Shown here: positions 52,560-62,517 of the stretch, piece by piece
Position numbering within the stretch: position 1 is the first letter of the stretch
Layout: each line of letters begins with the position of its first letter
Source of the DNA: an uncultured Clostridia bacterium
GTDB taxonomy: Bacteria > Bacillota > Clostridia > UBA1381
NCBI GenBank assembly: GCA_934489015.1
Contig: CAKSSN010000012.1
Span: 1-64,000 of the forward strand
Length of the DNA stretch: 64,000 nucleotides
Reading direction: 5' to 3'
Position numbers and translations under genes: made by a program
The notes under the pieces: model-generated
Told to the model about the DNA's origin: nothing
What the model saw: the letters and a program-made list of their open reading frames with translations, nothing else
The model's database searches: none

Positions 52560-54560
52560 ATGAAAAAAAACTATGTTAAAACGATAAATCTTTTGATATG
52601 CCTTAGCGCAGCTGCTTCCGCACTTCTTATTATATGCGGCGCATTTTTGTGGAAAGAAAGCGCGGCGGCGTGCGCGGCGGCAATAGCGGCAGGCTGCATT
52701 ATAATGACGAGAGTTATTATTGCCGCAGCCGGAAAAAAAGCCGAACAAAACGAATACATGAGCCTTATAGCCGACAGCAGAAAGGTTACTACCGGAAATG
52801 TGCTGAGTCTTTTTCCTATGCCTATATGTGTGCTTCATATTGCAGGCGATATTGTATGGTTTAACGAGAAAATGAGCGAAATGCTCAAAATGAACGATTT
52901 ATACGGAGTAAAGCTTGACAAGCTTATGCCGCAGCTTAACTGGGAGTCTGTTATAAAGTCCGGCAGGGTTGACAGAACGGTTGAGTGGAAGGACAAGCAT
53001 TATCATGTTCTCGGCTCGATAATTTCGGCGGATAACGTTTCCGATGACGATGAGGAAAAATATTCTGTCTATCTGTATTTTGCGGATAAAACGCAGGAAG
53101 TTGAGATAACTCAGAAATACCTTGAGGAGCAGTATGACAGCGCTGTTATAAGCATAGATAATTATGATTATCTTTTGCAGAAAACGGACGATTCCAAAGG
53201 TCAGGAAATTGTTTATCAGATAAATCAGTATATAAACGCCTGGATAAAGGAGTCGGAGGGAATTATCAAGAAGCTCGACAGGGATAAATATTTTGCTTTG
53301 TTTGAGCATAAATATCTTGATATGTACATTGATAAGCGCTTTGACGTTCTTACAAAGGTAAGAGAGCTCAGCGAAAAGGCGGGTATACCCATAAGCCTTA
53401 CGATAGGAATAGGAACAGGCGGCAAAATTGCGGAAAATGAAGCCGGTGCGCGCTACGCGTTCGACCTTGCAATAGGCAGGGGAGGAGATATGGTTGCTGT
53501 AAAAGAGCCGGCACAGTACAGATTTTATGCGAGCAAAACAAAGGAATACGACAAGAGCACAAAGGCAAAGGCGCGTGCGAGCGCTCTTGCGATAAAGAGC
53601 TTTATAGGCTCGGTTGATAAGGTTATAATAGTAGGTCACAGCGGAGCGGATTATGACTGCTTCGGCGCGGCGATGGGTATGCAGCGTGCGGTCAGATTTT
53701 TCGGGAAAAAGCCGTATGTTGTGTGCGATAATATGTCGGGCGTTGAAAAGCTTTATGATAAGGCTGTAAAAATCGAAGAGTATGAGGGTATGTTCGTTTC
53801 GGTGGAGCGTGCGTCGGATATTGCCGATTTTAACACGCTTGTTATTGTCGTTGACACACATCGACCGGCGCTTCTTGCCAATGCGGAAATTTTAAAGAAA
53901 ACCGATAAGGTTGTTTTAATAGACCATCACAGACGCTCTACAGACTTTATCTCGCCTGTTTCGCTTACTCATCATGAGCCTTATGCTTCATCAACTTGCG
54001 AAATGGTTACGGAGCTTGTTCAGTTTATGGGCGCGGGCGATAAGCTTACAGGCTTTGAAGCGCAGTGCCTTTATATGGGAATTATAATGGACACGAAAAA
54101 CTTCATATTAAAAACAGGCGTCAGAACGTTTGAAGCTGCGTCATATCTGCGCCGCGCAGGGCTTGACACGGTTGCGGTTAAGCAGATGTTCGCGGTTAAT
54201 AAAACGGAGTTTGACGAGAGAGCGCAGATAATAGAGCATATGGAGCGGTTTTACGATATTATCGGAATATCGGTTACTGATGAAGAATATAAAAATATAC
54301 GCGTTATAGCCTCTCAGGCGGCGGACGGAATGATGAATATCGAAAACATTGAAGCGTCATTTGTAATATATCCGCTTGATGGCAGCGTAAGTATCAGCGC
54401 AAGATCGTTCGGCAACATAAATGTTCAGGAAATTCTCGAACAGCTCGGCGGCGGCGGTCATCTTACCGGAGCCGGAGCACAGATAAAGGGCTGCAGCATA
54501 GAAGAGGTCAGATATATGCTCATTGACGCTATCGGAAAATATCTTGCCGATAACGAATAA
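52560..54560 (+). CDS. gdpP: Cyclic-di-AMP phosphodiesterase GdpP
   Basis: 666 residues from ATG 52560, directly after AGGAGGAG. An earlier in-frame start at 52464 overlaps the previous gene. Two membrane helices (about 8-60), a degenerate PAS domain (about 80-165) and a degenerate GGDEF domain (about 170-300) come first. DHH phosphoesterase motifs follow: GHSGADYDCFGAAMG, VVDTHRP and DHHRRST. The DHHA1 domain ends GGGGHLTGAGAQIKG. It hydrolyses c-di-AMP, controlling cell-wall and potassium homeostasis. The order gdpP-rplI-dnaB is classic for Firmicutes. Confidence 0.95.
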   Translation: MKKNYVKTINLLICLSAAASALLIICGAFLWKESAAACAAAIAAGCIIMTRVIIAAAGKKAEQNEYMSLIADSRKVTTGNVLSLFPMPICVLHIAGDIVWFNEKMSEMLKMNDLYGVKLDKLMPQLNWESVIKSGRVDRTVEWKDKHYHVLGSIISADNVSDDDEEKYSVYLYFADKTQEVEITQKYLEEQYDSAVISIDNYDYLLQKTDDSKGQEIVYQINQYINAWIKESEGIIKKLDRDKYFALFEHKYLDMYIDKRFDVLTKVRELSEKAGIPISLTIGIGTGGKIAENEAGARYAFDLAIGRGGDMVAVKEPAQYRFYASKTKEYDKSTKAKARASALAIKSFIGSVDKVIIVGHSGADYDCFGAAMGMQRAVRFFGKKPYVVCDNMSGVEKLYDKAVKIEEYEGMFVSVERASDIADFNTLVIVVDTHRPALLANAEILKKTDKVVLIDHHRRSTDFISPVSLTHHEPYASSTCEMVTELVQFMGAGDKLTGFEAQCLYMGIIMDTKNFILKTGVRTFEAASYLRRAGLDTVAVKQMFAVNKTEFDERAQIIEHMERFYDIIGISVTDEEYKNIRVIASQAADGMMNIENIEASFVIYPLDGSVSISARSFGNINVQEILEQLGGGGHLTGAGAQIKGCSIEEVRYMLIDAIGKYLADNE

Positions 54561-54619
54561 ATATATTCAGGGTGTTTTTTTCACTCGGCAGACACTTATT
54601 CAGAAAGGATTGATTTGAT

Positions 54620-55066
54620 ATGAAGCTTATACTTACAAAGGATGTAAAGGGACAGGGCAAAAAAGGAGAGCTTGTTGAGGTTTCCGACGGCTACGGAAGA
54701 AATTATCTTTTGCCGAGAGGGCTTGCAAAGGAAGCTACAAAGGAAAATCTTAACGTAATGGAGGGTCAGGCGGCAAGCGCGGAGTTCAGAAGGCAAAAGG
54801 CTGTTGAGGAAGCGCAGGCTCTGGCTGACAGATTAAAGGAATTAACCGTTGAGATAAAAACAAAGGCAGGGGATAACGGAAAGCTTTTCGGAGCTATCAC
54901 CTCAAAGGATGTTGCTGAGGCGCTCACAAATCAGCACCATATTAAGCTTGATAAGAAAAAATTTGTTTTGCCGGGCGGAATAAAGCTTCTCGGCATGACA
55001 GAGGTTGAAATTAAAATTCATCCGGGAATAAGCGGAAAGCTTAAAGTAAGAGTAGTTTCGGAATAA
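54620..55066 (+). CDS. rplI: 50S ribosomal protein L9
   Basis: 148 residues, standard length. The N-terminal RNA-binding domain has the L9 signature [20 protein letters not shown] followed by PRGLA. A long connecting helix (about 40-75) leads to the C-terminal domain (about 80-148, [16 protein letters not shown]). It binds 23S rRNA near the L1 stalk. GAAAGGA precedes the ATG. Confidence 0.98.
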   Translation: MKLILTKDVKGQGKKGELVEVSDGYGRNYLLPRGLAKEATKENLNVMEGQAASAEFRRQKAVEEAQALADRLKELTVEIKTKAGDNGKLFGAITSKDVAEALTNQHHIKLDKKKFVLPGGIKLLGMTEVEIKIHPGISGKLKVRVVSE

Positions 55067-55121
55067 TAAAAGCTTCATATAACAGTTATGTCGCTGAGAT
55101 TTAAAAAGGGGGGAGCAGCGG

Positions 55122-56513
55122 TTGGAAAAACAAAATAACATATATGTTGACAGAGAGCTTCCTTACAGCAAGGAGGCTGAGGAAGGCGTAATCGGCTGTA
55201 TCCTCTTTGACGCTAAAAGTATTTCGGCGGCTGTTGAGATTGTAAAGCCGGAGGACTTTTTTCTGGCGCAGGCAAGGGAAATTTACTCAGCGGCAATAGA
55301 GCTTTTTAATAACAATAAACCGATAGACTTTGTTTCGGTATCGGATCTTTTGTCAAAGCGCGATAAGCTTGACGCTGTCGGCGGAAGCGTTTATCTTGCA
55401 AATCTTGCGTCCTCCGTTTCAACATCGGAGCATGCCGGCTATTATGCAAAAATAATAAAGCAAAAGGCAGTATCGAGAAAGCTTATAAGCGCTGCCGCAG
55501 GCATAATGAAGGACGCTTATGACGATAACGATGATGTTGATAAAATACTCGACCGTGCGGAGCAGGCGATTTTTGACGTTTCCTCATCAAAGGAAAGCAC
55601 GGATATTGTACCCGTCAGCGACGTTGTAATGGAAGCTTACAATACTATGGTTGAAAATGCGATGAATCCGAGCGGTATCAACGGGCTTGATACGGGCTTT
55701 GAGGAGCTTAATTACAGAACGGGCGGTCTGCATGGCGGAGAGCTTATATTGATTGCCGGACGTCCGGGTATGGGAAAGTCAAGTTTCGCGGTTAATATAG
55801 CGGAGCATGCGGCGTTTAAAGATAATAAAACCGTTGCGATTTTTAACCTTGAAATGCCTAAAGTTCAGATAGTAAACAGAATTATGTGTTCTCAGGCGCT
55901 TGTTGATTCGCATAAATTAAAATCCGGAGAGATAGAAGCGGATGATTGGCTGAGAATAGGCAGAGCGGTGAACAGGTTCTATCAGGCGCCTATGTATATT
56001 GACGATACGGCAACGATAACCGTGTCGGAGATAAGGGCAAAATGCAAGCGCCTCAAGCAGACGCGTCAGCTTGAGCTTGTTGTTATAGATTATCTTCAGC
56101 TTATGCAGGCTCCGGGCAGAACAGAGAGCAGACAGCAGGAAATATCAGAAATATCGCGTTCGCTGAAAATTCTTGCAAAGGAGCTTGACATACCTGTAAT
56201 TGCGCTTTCTCAGCTTTCGAGAAACGTTGAAAACAGAAGCGATAAAAGGCCTATGCTTTCGGACCTTCGTGAATCGGGAGCTATCGAGCAGGACGCGGAT
56301 ATTGTAATGTTTCTTTACAGAGATGAATATTACAATAAAGAGAATAGTGAGGATAAGGGACTTGCCGAATGTATAATCGCAAAGCACAGAAGCGGTGAAA
56401 CATCGACCTTTAAGCTTGGTTGGCAGGGACAGTATACCAAATTCCTCAATGTTGAAAGAGATGAAAATGACCAAAGCGGAAAAAATAATTTTAAAGACAA
56501 TAAGGGAGCTTAA
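55122..56513 (+). CDS. dnaB: Replicative DNA helicase
   Basis: 463 residues, TTG start behind GGGGGGAG. The N-terminal domain (about 1-115) begins with PYSKEAEEGVIGCIL and binds primase. The RecA-like motor (about 165-463) has Walker A AGRPGMGKSSFA, VVIDYLQLM, and LSQLSRNVENRSDKRPMLSD. It unwinds DNA ahead of the fork. The C terminus is short and charged. tilS begins inside its last codons in another frame. Confidence 0.97.
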   Translation: MEKQNNIYVDRELPYSKEAEEGVIGCILFDAKSISAAVEIVKPEDFFLAQAREIYSAAIELFNNNKPIDFVSVSDLLSKRDKLDAVGGSVYLANLASSVSTSEHAGYYAKIIKQKAVSRKLISAAAGIMKDAYDDNDDVDKILDRAEQAIFDVSSSKESTDIVPVSDVVMEAYNTMVENAMNPSGINGLDTGFEELNYRTGGLHGGELILIAGRPGMGKSSFAVNIAEHAAFKDNKTVAIFNLEMPKVQIVNRIMCSQALVDSHKLKSGEIEADDWLRIGRAVNRFYQAPMYIDDTATITVSEIRAKCKRLKQTRQLELVVIDYLQLMQAPGRTESRQQEISEISRSLKILAKELDIPVIALSQLSRNVENRSDKRPMLSDLRESGAIEQDADIVMFLYRDEYYNKENSEDKGLAECIIAKHRSGETSTFKLGWQGQYTKFLNVERDENDQSGKNNFKDNKGA

Positions 56514-57792
56514 GCTCCGCGAGGGCGTGGGAGTACTTATTGCGCTTTCAGGCGGAGCGGATTCGGCAGCTCTTTTATGTGCCATGCACAATATAAACAG
56601 CGCTTTCGGATTTAAGCTTTATGCGTGCCACGTAAATCACATGATAAGGGGCGGCGAGGCGGATCATGACGAAGAGTTTTCGCGGCAGCTTTGCGGGGCT
56701 CTTTCGGTGCCGTTTTTCTCAAAAAAAATAAATGTTCCGCTTATGGCGAAAAATGAACATCTTTCAGAAGAAACGGCAGGCAGAAAGGCAAGATATGCAT
56801 ATTTTGACGAGATAATGAAAAATAATAATATTGATTATCTCGCAACAGCTCATCATAGGGACGACCGCACAGAAACCATACTTATGAATATAATACGCGG
56901 AAGCGGCGCAAGAGGCTTTAAGGGGATTGAATATAAAAACGGAAATATAATCCGTCCCATGCTCGATTTATCAAAAAAGGATATTTTGAGCTATTGCTCG
57001 GAAAACAATATTGATTACTGCACGGATTCGACCAATACCGATGAAAATTACCTCAGAAACAAGGTAAGACGGAGGTTAATTCCGCTTTTGGAGGAGATAA
57101 ATCCGTCGGCTGCATCTTCAATTATAAGAATGAGCGATATTATTTCGTCTGATGATGATTATCTGGACGCTCTGGCGAAAAGTGAGCTTAAAAAAATGAT
57201 TTCTCCGCGAGGGCTGAAAACATCAGCTTTAAACAGTATGCATATGAGCCTGAAGCGCAGAGTTGTTTTTGAATATTATGCGGACATAAAGGGCAGCGCT
57301 GACGATATATCATTTGAAGCGGTGGACTCAATGCTGACTTTGGCGCGCGGAAATTCGGGAAAACGTATATCACTTGGCGGAGGGTATACCGCCGCCGTAT
57401 CATACGGATATTTAAAAATATTTAAATATGAAGCTAATCTTTCGTTTGAGTATACATTAAAAATAAATGAGCCGTGTTTTGTTGCGGAAATAGGAAAAAC
57501 CTTTGTTTTGCGCGAAAGCACCGGCAAAAGCCGTGATACGTTTTCGTTTTCCGGCACTGAAAGCTTTGTGCTCAGGAGCAGGCGCAGCGGAGATTATCTC
57601 TATCCTGTCGGAATGATGGGCAAAAAGAAGCTCAAGGAATTGTTTATAGATAAAAAGCTTGACAGAGCTTTGAGAGAGCGTGTGCCGGTTTTGACGGCAG
57701 ACGGAGAAATTGCCTGCGTGTTCGGGATAAGAAACGACAGACGGTTTTGGTCTGAAAAAGGAAATTATGAGCTTGTCTGCACTGACGGCTGA
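56467..57792 (+). CDS. tilS: tRNA(Ile)-lysidine synthase
   Basis: 441 residues from ATG 56467 (MTKAEKIIL), 6 bases after GAAAGAG. ATG 56461 is an alternative, and the frame is open further upstream. It overlaps dnaB by 47 bases. The PP-loop is ALSGGADSAALL (about residues 26-37), with HVNHMIRG and TAHHRDDRTETILMN. The C-terminal TilS domain includes RSRRSGDYLYPVGMMGKKKLKELF. It converts C34 of the AUA-reading tRNA-Ile to lysidine, which is essential. The usual hpt gene between tilS and ftsH is missing here. Confidence 0.93.
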   Translation: MTKAEKIILKTIRELKLREGVGVLIALSGGADSAALLCAMHNINSAFGFKLYACHVNHMIRGGEADHDEEFSRQLCGALSVPFFSKKINVPLMAKNEHLSEETAGRKARYAYFDEIMKNNNIDYLATAHHRDDRTETILMNIIRGSGARGFKGIEYKNGNIIRPMLDLSKKDILSYCSENNIDYCTDSTNTDENYLRNKVRRRLIPLLEEINPSAASSIIRMSDIISSDDDYLDALAKSELKKMISPRGLKTSALNSMHMSLKRRVVFEYYADIKGSADDISFEAVDSMLTLARGNSGKRISLGGGYTAAVSYGYLKIFKYEANLSFEYTLKINEPCFVAEIGKTFVLRESTGKSRDTFSFSGTESFVLRSRRSGDYLYPVGMMGKKKLKELFIDKKLDRALRERVPVLTADGEIACVFGIRNDRRFWSEKGNYELVCTDG

Positions 57793-57814
57793 TAAATAAT
57801 CGGGAGGGGATTGT

Positions 57815-59608
57815 TTGAAGAAAATATACAGAGGTACAGGCTGGTGGCTGTTTATCATAGCGGCAGTTCTTATATTCAGCTATTTTACCGATTTGAGATC
57901 GGCGGCAAAGCCTGCGTCGTATTCTCAGCTTGTCGGAGATATAGAAAATGCGGCGGTAACTCGCATTATAGTGGATGATACGAGGGTGACATATTTTAAA
58001 GGACAGGACACGTCCTATTCGGTAAACATTCCCTCACAGGAAACGTTTTACAGCGATTGCGGAGATAAGCTTTTGGAGCAGATGGAAAGCGGAAAGCTTG
58101 TTCAGGAGGCTGTTTCAAAGAGGATTTCAATTTCCTCCGTGCTTAATATCCTTTGCTCGCTTTTGCTTGTAGGTTTGTTTGCGTTTATGATTTTTTCGAG
58201 AAACGGAAAGACGGGCGGAGGCTTTACAAAAACAAGCTCACGCGTTGAAAACCTGAACGCTAAGGATAAGGTGTCGTTTGCCGATGTTGCCGGAGCGATT
58301 GAGGAAAAGGCGGAGCTTGAGGAAATTGTGGACTTTCTTAAAAATCCGCATAAATTCATTTCACTCGGCGCAAGAATACCTAAGGGAATACTTCTTGTAG
58401 GTCCTCCGGGAACAGGCAAAACTCTGCTTGCGCGCGCGGTTGCAGGTGAAGCCGGAGTGCCGTTTTTCCTAATGAGCGGCTCTGATTTCGTGGAGCTTTA
58501 CGTTGGCGTTGGTGCGTCGCGTGTAAGGGATTTATTTGAACAGGCTAAGAGAAATAAGCCTTGCATAATTTTTATAGATGAAATTGACGCTGTCGGCAGA
58601 AAAAGAGGTGCCGGTATGGGCGGAGGTCATGATGAGAGGGAGCAGACTTTAAATCAGTTGCTTGTTGAAATGGACGGCTTCGGAAAAAACGAGGGCGTTA
58701 TTATGATAGCCGCAACAAACAGACCCGATATACTCGATCCGGCGCTTCTGCGTCCGGGACGATTTGACAGGCGCGTTGTTGTTTCTCTTCCCGATGTTAA
58801 GGGCAGAGAGGAAATATTAAAGGTCCATATAAAAAACAAGCCTATTTCAAAGGATATTGATTTGCACGAGGTTGCAAAGAAAACGTCGGGATATTCCGGC
58901 GCCGATCTTGAAAATCTGATGAATGAGGCCGCAATATTTGCCGCAAAGCGCGAGCATATTGAAATAACTGCCGAAGACCTTGATGACGCAAACATGAAGG
59001 TTATGATGGGCAGCGAAAAACATTCTAAGGTTATTTCCGAAAAGGAAAAGAAGCTGACCGCTTATCATGAGGCAGGTCACGCGGTTGTAACATATGTGGC
59101 GGACAGCTCATCGGTTGTAAGCCAGATTTCAATTATTCCGCGCGGCAGAGCCGGGGGTTATACGATGTCGCTTCCGGAGGAGGACGACTCGTCCTGCCCG
59201 TCAAAGAGCGAAATGCTCGGCCGCATATGCGTGCTTCTCGGCGGCAGAGCGGCAGAGGAATTGGTGCTTGACGATATAACAACGGGTGCGTCGAGCGATC
59301 TTAAACGTGCAACGGAAATTGCGCATGAGATGGTTGCAAAATACGGCATGAGCGAAAAAATCGGACCTGTTGCGTTTTCGGGCAGTGACGAGGTGTTTAT
59401 AGGCCGCGATTTTGCACATTCGAGAGAATATTCCGAAGAAACGGCCGCAAAAATAGATATGGAAGTCAGAGATATACTTCTTAGGGAATATGACAGCGCA
59501 AAGAAAATTCTTACTGACAATTCCGAGCGGCTCGAAAAGCTTGCAAAGCTCCTGCTTGACAAGGAAACGGTAAGCGGAGAAGAGTTTAAAGCGTGCATGG
59601 AAGGTTAA
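57815..59608 (+). CDS. ftsH: ATP-dependent zinc metalloprotease FtsH
   Basis: 597 residues, TTG start behind GGGAGGGG. Two membrane helices (about 9-27 and 105-128) flank a small external domain. The AAA+ module has Walker [13 protein letters not shown] (about 193), Walker B IIFIDEID and the second-region-of-homology Arg in [10 protein letters not shown]. The zinc protease has HEAGH (about 417-421). It degrades membrane and regulatory proteins. It is slightly shorter than B. subtilis FtsH (637) because the C-terminal tail is short. Confidence 0.97.
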   Translation: MKKIYRGTGWWLFIIAAVLIFSYFTDLRSAAKPASYSQLVGDIENAAVTRIIVDDTRVTYFKGQDTSYSVNIPSQETFYSDCGDKLLEQMESGKLVQEAVSKRISISSVLNILCSLLLVGLFAFMIFSRNGKTGGGFTKTSSRVENLNAKDKVSFADVAGAIEEKAELEEIVDFLKNPHKFISLGARIPKGILLVGPPGTGKTLLARAVAGEAGVPFFLMSGSDFVELYVGVGASRVRDLFEQAKRNKPCIIFIDEIDAVGRKRGAGMGGGHDEREQTLNQLLVEMDGFGKNEGVIMIAATNRPDILDPALLRPGRFDRRVVVSLPDVKGREEILKVHIKNKPISKDIDLHEVAKKTSGYSGADLENLMNEAAIFAAKREHIEITAEDLDDANMKVMMGSEKHSKVISEKEKKLTAYHEAGHAVVTYVADSSSVVSQISIIPRGRAGGYTMSLPEEDDSSCPSKSEMLGRICVLLGGRAAEELVLDDITTGASSDLKRATEIAHEMVAKYGMSEKIGPVAFSGSDEVFIGRDFAHSREYSEETAAKIDMEVRDILLREYDSAKKILTDNSERLEKLAKLLLDKETVSGEEFKACMEG

Positions 59609-59699
59609 ACTTTGGCAAGGTACGGCTATAAGGCCGCCTTATATATAACGGACTGCTCTTTGGCAGAACGGAAAAACAAAAAGAAAGGATTTGTTAAAA

Positions 59700-59906
59700 A
59701 TGAAAGTAACTAAGGATATGATTATAATGGACGTTCTCAACATGGATATGGGAACATCGAAATTTTTCTATGACATCGGTATGCATTGTCTCGGCTGCCC
59801 GTCCGCAAGCGGAGAGTCAATCGAGATGGCGTGTGAGGTTCACGGAGCCGACGCTGATGAGCTTGTAGGAAAAATAAATGAATATCTTGCTTCAAAAGAA
59901 GCGTAA
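59700..59906 (+). CDS. DUF1858 family small protein
   Basis: 68 residues from ATG 59700 (MKVTKDMIIMDVL), 11 bases after AAAGG. An in-frame TTG at 59691 is too close to the SD. The family core FFYDIGMHCLGCPSASGESIEMACEVHG contains CxxC plus a third Cys. Relatives occur beside redox and hybrid-cluster proteins. A thiol or metal role is plausible but unproven. Two tandem hairpins follow. Confidence 0.88.
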   Translation: MKVTKDMIIMDVLNMDMGTSKFFYDIGMHCLGCPSASGESIEMACEVHGADADELVGKINEYLASKEA

Positions 59907-59916
59907 AACCAAGCGG

Positions 59917-59942
59917 CAAAACCCGAATATTTTCGGGTTTTG
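59917..59942 (+). terminator. Terminator-like hairpin after the DUF1858 gene
   Basis: CAAAACCCGAA (59917-59927) pairs with TTCGGGTTTTG (59932-59942), a perfect 11-bp stem with a TATT loop. The stem itself carries the T tract. Confidence 0.75.
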
Positions 59943-59954
59943 TTGGGTTGACCG

Positions 59955-59984
59955 AAAAAAGCAATCAGAACGCATTGCTTTTTT
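59955..59984 (+). terminator. Second tandem terminator hairpin
   Basis: AAAAAAGCAAT (59955-59965) pairs perfectly with ATTGCTTTTTT (59974-59984) across an 8-base loop. The A and T tracts make it able to act both ways. A further small palindrome AACGTAAA..TTTACGTT lies at 60016-60033. Confidence 0.75.
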
Positions 59985-60061
59985 GGCCGGGCATGAGGAG
60001 CGACTAAGTATTAAGAACGTAAAAATTTACGTTTGCAATTTTCTTGAAGGGATTGATAACT

Positions 60062-61702
60062 GTGGATTATATGAGCGAATACAAGCTTTGGCTTGAAAAG
60101 GCCGACGAGCCGACTCGCAGAGAGCTTGAAGGTGTTACTGATGAAAAGGAAATAAAGGACAGATTTTATTCAAATCTTAAATTCGGTACGGGCGGACTCA
60201 GAGGAATTATGGGTGCCGGAACAAACAGAATGAATAAATATGTTGTCGGGAAGGCAACGCAGGGTCTTTGTGAATATATCAAAGGTAAGGGCAGCGAGTG
60301 TATGAAGCGCGGAGTTGTAATTGCTCATGATTCAAGAAATAATTCGCGCGCCTTTGCTGAGCATACGGCAAATGTTTTGTGCGCGAACGGAATTAAAGCA
60401 TATCTTTTTAATTCCCTGAGACCTACTCCCATGCTTTCTTTTGCGGTAAGGTATTTAAAATGCTATGCCGGAATTGTTATAACGGCGAGCCATAACCCTA
60501 AGGAATATAACGGATATAAGGCATATTTTGAGGACGGCGGCCAGCTTCCGCCGGAGGCTGCTGACAAGGTGCTTGAATATATTGATAAGGTTGATATATT
60601 TGCTGTGCCGGATAAGTCTGATGTATCGCCGCAGATTATCGGCGAAGAGGTTGACGAAGCTTATTACAGTGAGGTTTTAAAGCAGCGCAAAAACAAGGAC
60701 CTTGACAAAAAGGGATTTAAGCTCGTTTACACTCCGCTTCACGGATCGGGAAATATTCCTGTGCGTGAGATTTTGAAGCGCTCAGGATTTGAAAATGTTT
60801 TGCTCGTTGATGAGCAGGTTGAGCCGGACGGAAATTTCCCGACGGTTAAATCGCCTAATCCCGAAAATAAAGAATGCTTTACGCGTGCGATTGAAATTGC
60901 AAAGGAAAACGGCTGTGACCTTATAATCGGAACAGACCCCGACAGCGACAGAGTAGGTATTGTTGTTAAATCTTCAAGCGGTGAATATGTTACAATGACG
61001 GGGAATCAGGTCGGCGCGCTGCTTTGCGATTATCTGCTTTCTCAGAAAAATGTGCCGTCAAACGGAGCTGTTATTTCAACAATAGTTTCAACAAGACTTA
61101 TAAAGGCTATATGCGAAAAGAAGAATATTAAATATTTTGACGTTTTAACAGGCTTTAAATTTATCGGCGAGAAGATACACGAGTTTGAAACGGATAATTC
61201 CTACAGCTTTATTCTCGGTCTTGAAGAAAGCTACGGTTATCTTGTGGGAACATATGCAAGAGATAAGGACGCCGTTGTAGCCTCAATGCTTATAAGCGAA
61301 ATGGCTGTGTATTATTCAAAGCAGGGAAAGACGCTTTATGATAAAATGATGGATATATATGATGAATACGGCTATTTCAAGGAGGGCGTGTTCTCAGCCG
61401 AGCTTAAAGGACTTGACGGTGCCGAAAAAATCCGTGAGATTATGAAGAGCCTCAGAAGCGTTAATAAAGCTGAATATAAAATTGCAAAAACCGTTGACTA
61501 TTTAAACGATGAAACGGGACTTCCGAAATCGGACGTAATGCAGTTTGAGTTTGAGGACGGCAGCAGCTTTATAGCTCGTCCGTCGGGAACGGAGCCTAAG
61601 ATTAAGCTTTATATGAACACTGTCGGAGAAAATTTACAAGACGCTGAAGCAAAGGAAGAAGCGCTTAAGAAAAAGGCGCTTGAAATCTGCGGCTTGAGCT
61701 AA
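60062..61702 (+). CDS. pgcA: Alpha-D-phosphohexomutase (PgcA-type phosphoglucomutase/phosphomannomutase)
   Basis: 546 residues from GTG 60062 (reads MDYMSEYKLW), 9 bases after GAAGGGA. A TTG at 60044 and an ATG at 60071 are alternatives. The catalytic phosphoserine loop is ITASHNPKEYNGYKAYF, the Mg2+ loop is GTDPDSDRVG, the sugar-binding loop is LEESYGYLVG and the phosphate loop is ARPSGTEPKIKLY. It interconverts glucose-1- and -6-phosphate, feeding glycogen or cell-wall glucan, and would also process galactose after its conversion to glucose-1-phosphate. Confidence 0.93.
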   Translation: MDYMSEYKLWLEKADEPTRRELEGVTDEKEIKDRFYSNLKFGTGGLRGIMGAGTNRMNKYVVGKATQGLCEYIKGKGSECMKRGVVIAHDSRNNSRAFAEHTANVLCANGIKAYLFNSLRPTPMLSFAVRYLKCYAGIVITASHNPKEYNGYKAYFEDGGQLPPEAADKVLEYIDKVDIFAVPDKSDVSPQIIGEEVDEAYYSEVLKQRKNKDLDKKGFKLVYTPLHGSGNIPVREILKRSGFENVLLVDEQVEPDGNFPTVKSPNPENKECFTRAIEIAKENGCDLIIGTDPDSDRVGIVVKSSSGEYVTMTGNQVGALLCDYLLSQKNVPSNGAVISTIVSTRLIKAICEKKNIKYFDVLTGFKFIGEKIHEFETDNSYSFILGLEESYGYLVGTYARDKDAVVASMLISEMAVYYSKQGKTLYDKMMDIYDEYGYFKEGVFSAELKGLDGAEKIREIMKSLRSVNKAEYKIAKTVDYLNDETGLPKSDVMQFEFEDGSSFIARPSGTEPKIKLYMNTVGENLQDAEAKEEALKKKALEICGLS

Positions 61703-61744
61703 AATATACACATTTAAATTATAGCATCAGAGTTATGTTTTTAC

Positions 61745-61780
61745 AAAGAGCGCACCGAAAAAGGCTGCGCTCTTTATTTA
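61745..61780 (+). terminator. Intrinsic terminator after the phosphohexomutase gene
   Basis: AAAGAGCGCA (61745-61754) pairs perfectly with TGCGCTCTTT (61766-61775), with a C-G extension, and runs into an A/T tract. Confidence 0.9.
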
Positions 61781-61897
61781 TCGGCGCGAAAAAAATCAGT
61801 TGTTTGCAATAGGTATAATTTTGTATATAAAACTAAATTTTTTTTGAATTTTTTTGTGCGCTTTTGTGCGTTATTTTTAAGTTTATGCTTATTTTAT

Positions 61898-61925
61898 TTG
61901 ACTTTTTTTTATTTTGTGGTATAAT
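61898..61925 (+). promoter_or_regulatory. Promoter of the carD-ispD-ispF operon
   Basis: There is a -35 TTGACT (61898-61903), a 16-nt spacer and a perfect -10 TATAAT (61920-61925). A second TATAAT sits at 61931-61936. The 313-bp gap 61703-62015 otherwise contains the upstream terminator and very A/T-rich DNA with no gene. Confidence 0.7.
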
Positions 61926-62015
61926 AATAGTATAATAGTTTTTATTACATATGGTTTTTGCTTTGTTTTGAGCAATAACCATGAATGGCGCTTTCATGCG
62001 CTGCGGAGGAAAGAT

Positions 62016-62516
62016 ATGTACAGTGTCGGAGATAAAATAGTATATCCGCTTCACGGAGCAGGTATCATTGAGGCGATTGAAGAAAAAACGGTTCTCGGTA
62101 AAAAGAAAAAGTATTATGTAATGCGTATTCAGTCAGGTAAAATGACGGTGCTCATTCCGACGGATAAATGTGAGGAAATCGGAATAAGGGGCGTAATTGA
62201 CGCTTCGGAAGCAAAAAAGGTTTTGGAGCATTTCAGAGAGCAGGCGGTATGGAATGATGAAAACTGGAACAGACGTCAGAGGGATAATATGAAAAAAATT
62301 CATACCGGCGATTTGTATCAGGTGCTTGACGTTATGAAAAATCTTATGTACCGCGAGCTTTCAAAAGGGCTTTCAACAAGCGAGAGAAAAATACTTGCAA
62401 GCACGAAGCAAATGGTTATAAGCGAGCTTGTTATGAGCGGCTTTGCCGATGAAGAAGATATTGAAATGATTTTAAGCGAAACGGTAAGGGCGCTTTTGCC
62501 CGAAAAAAAGGATTGA
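62016..62516 (+). CDS. CarD-family transcriptional regulator
   Basis: 166 residues from ATG 62016 (MYSVGDKIVYPLHGAG), 6 bases after CGGAGGAA. The N-terminal Tudor-like RNA-polymerase-interacting domain (about 1-55) and C-terminal helical DNA-binding domain (about 60-166, YRELSKGLSTSERKIL) are complete. CarD proteins bind the beta subunit and stabilise open promoter complexes. Placement before ispD and ispF is common in Clostridia. Confidence 0.95.
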   Translation: MYSVGDKIVYPLHGAGIIEAIEEKTVLGKKKKYYVMRIQSGKMTVLIPTDKCEEIGIRGVIDASEAKKVLEHFREQAVWNDENWNRRQRDNMKKIHTGDLYQVLDVMKNLMYRELSKGLSTSERKILASTKQMVISELVMSGFADEEDIEMILSETVRALLPEKKD

Positions 62517-62517
62517 T

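Noticed and set aside
52899..53861. Long open frame (320 codons) antisense to gdpP
   Set aside because: It is a mirror of the strongly coding gdpP frame; it has no SD, low-complexity composition and no recognisable domain.
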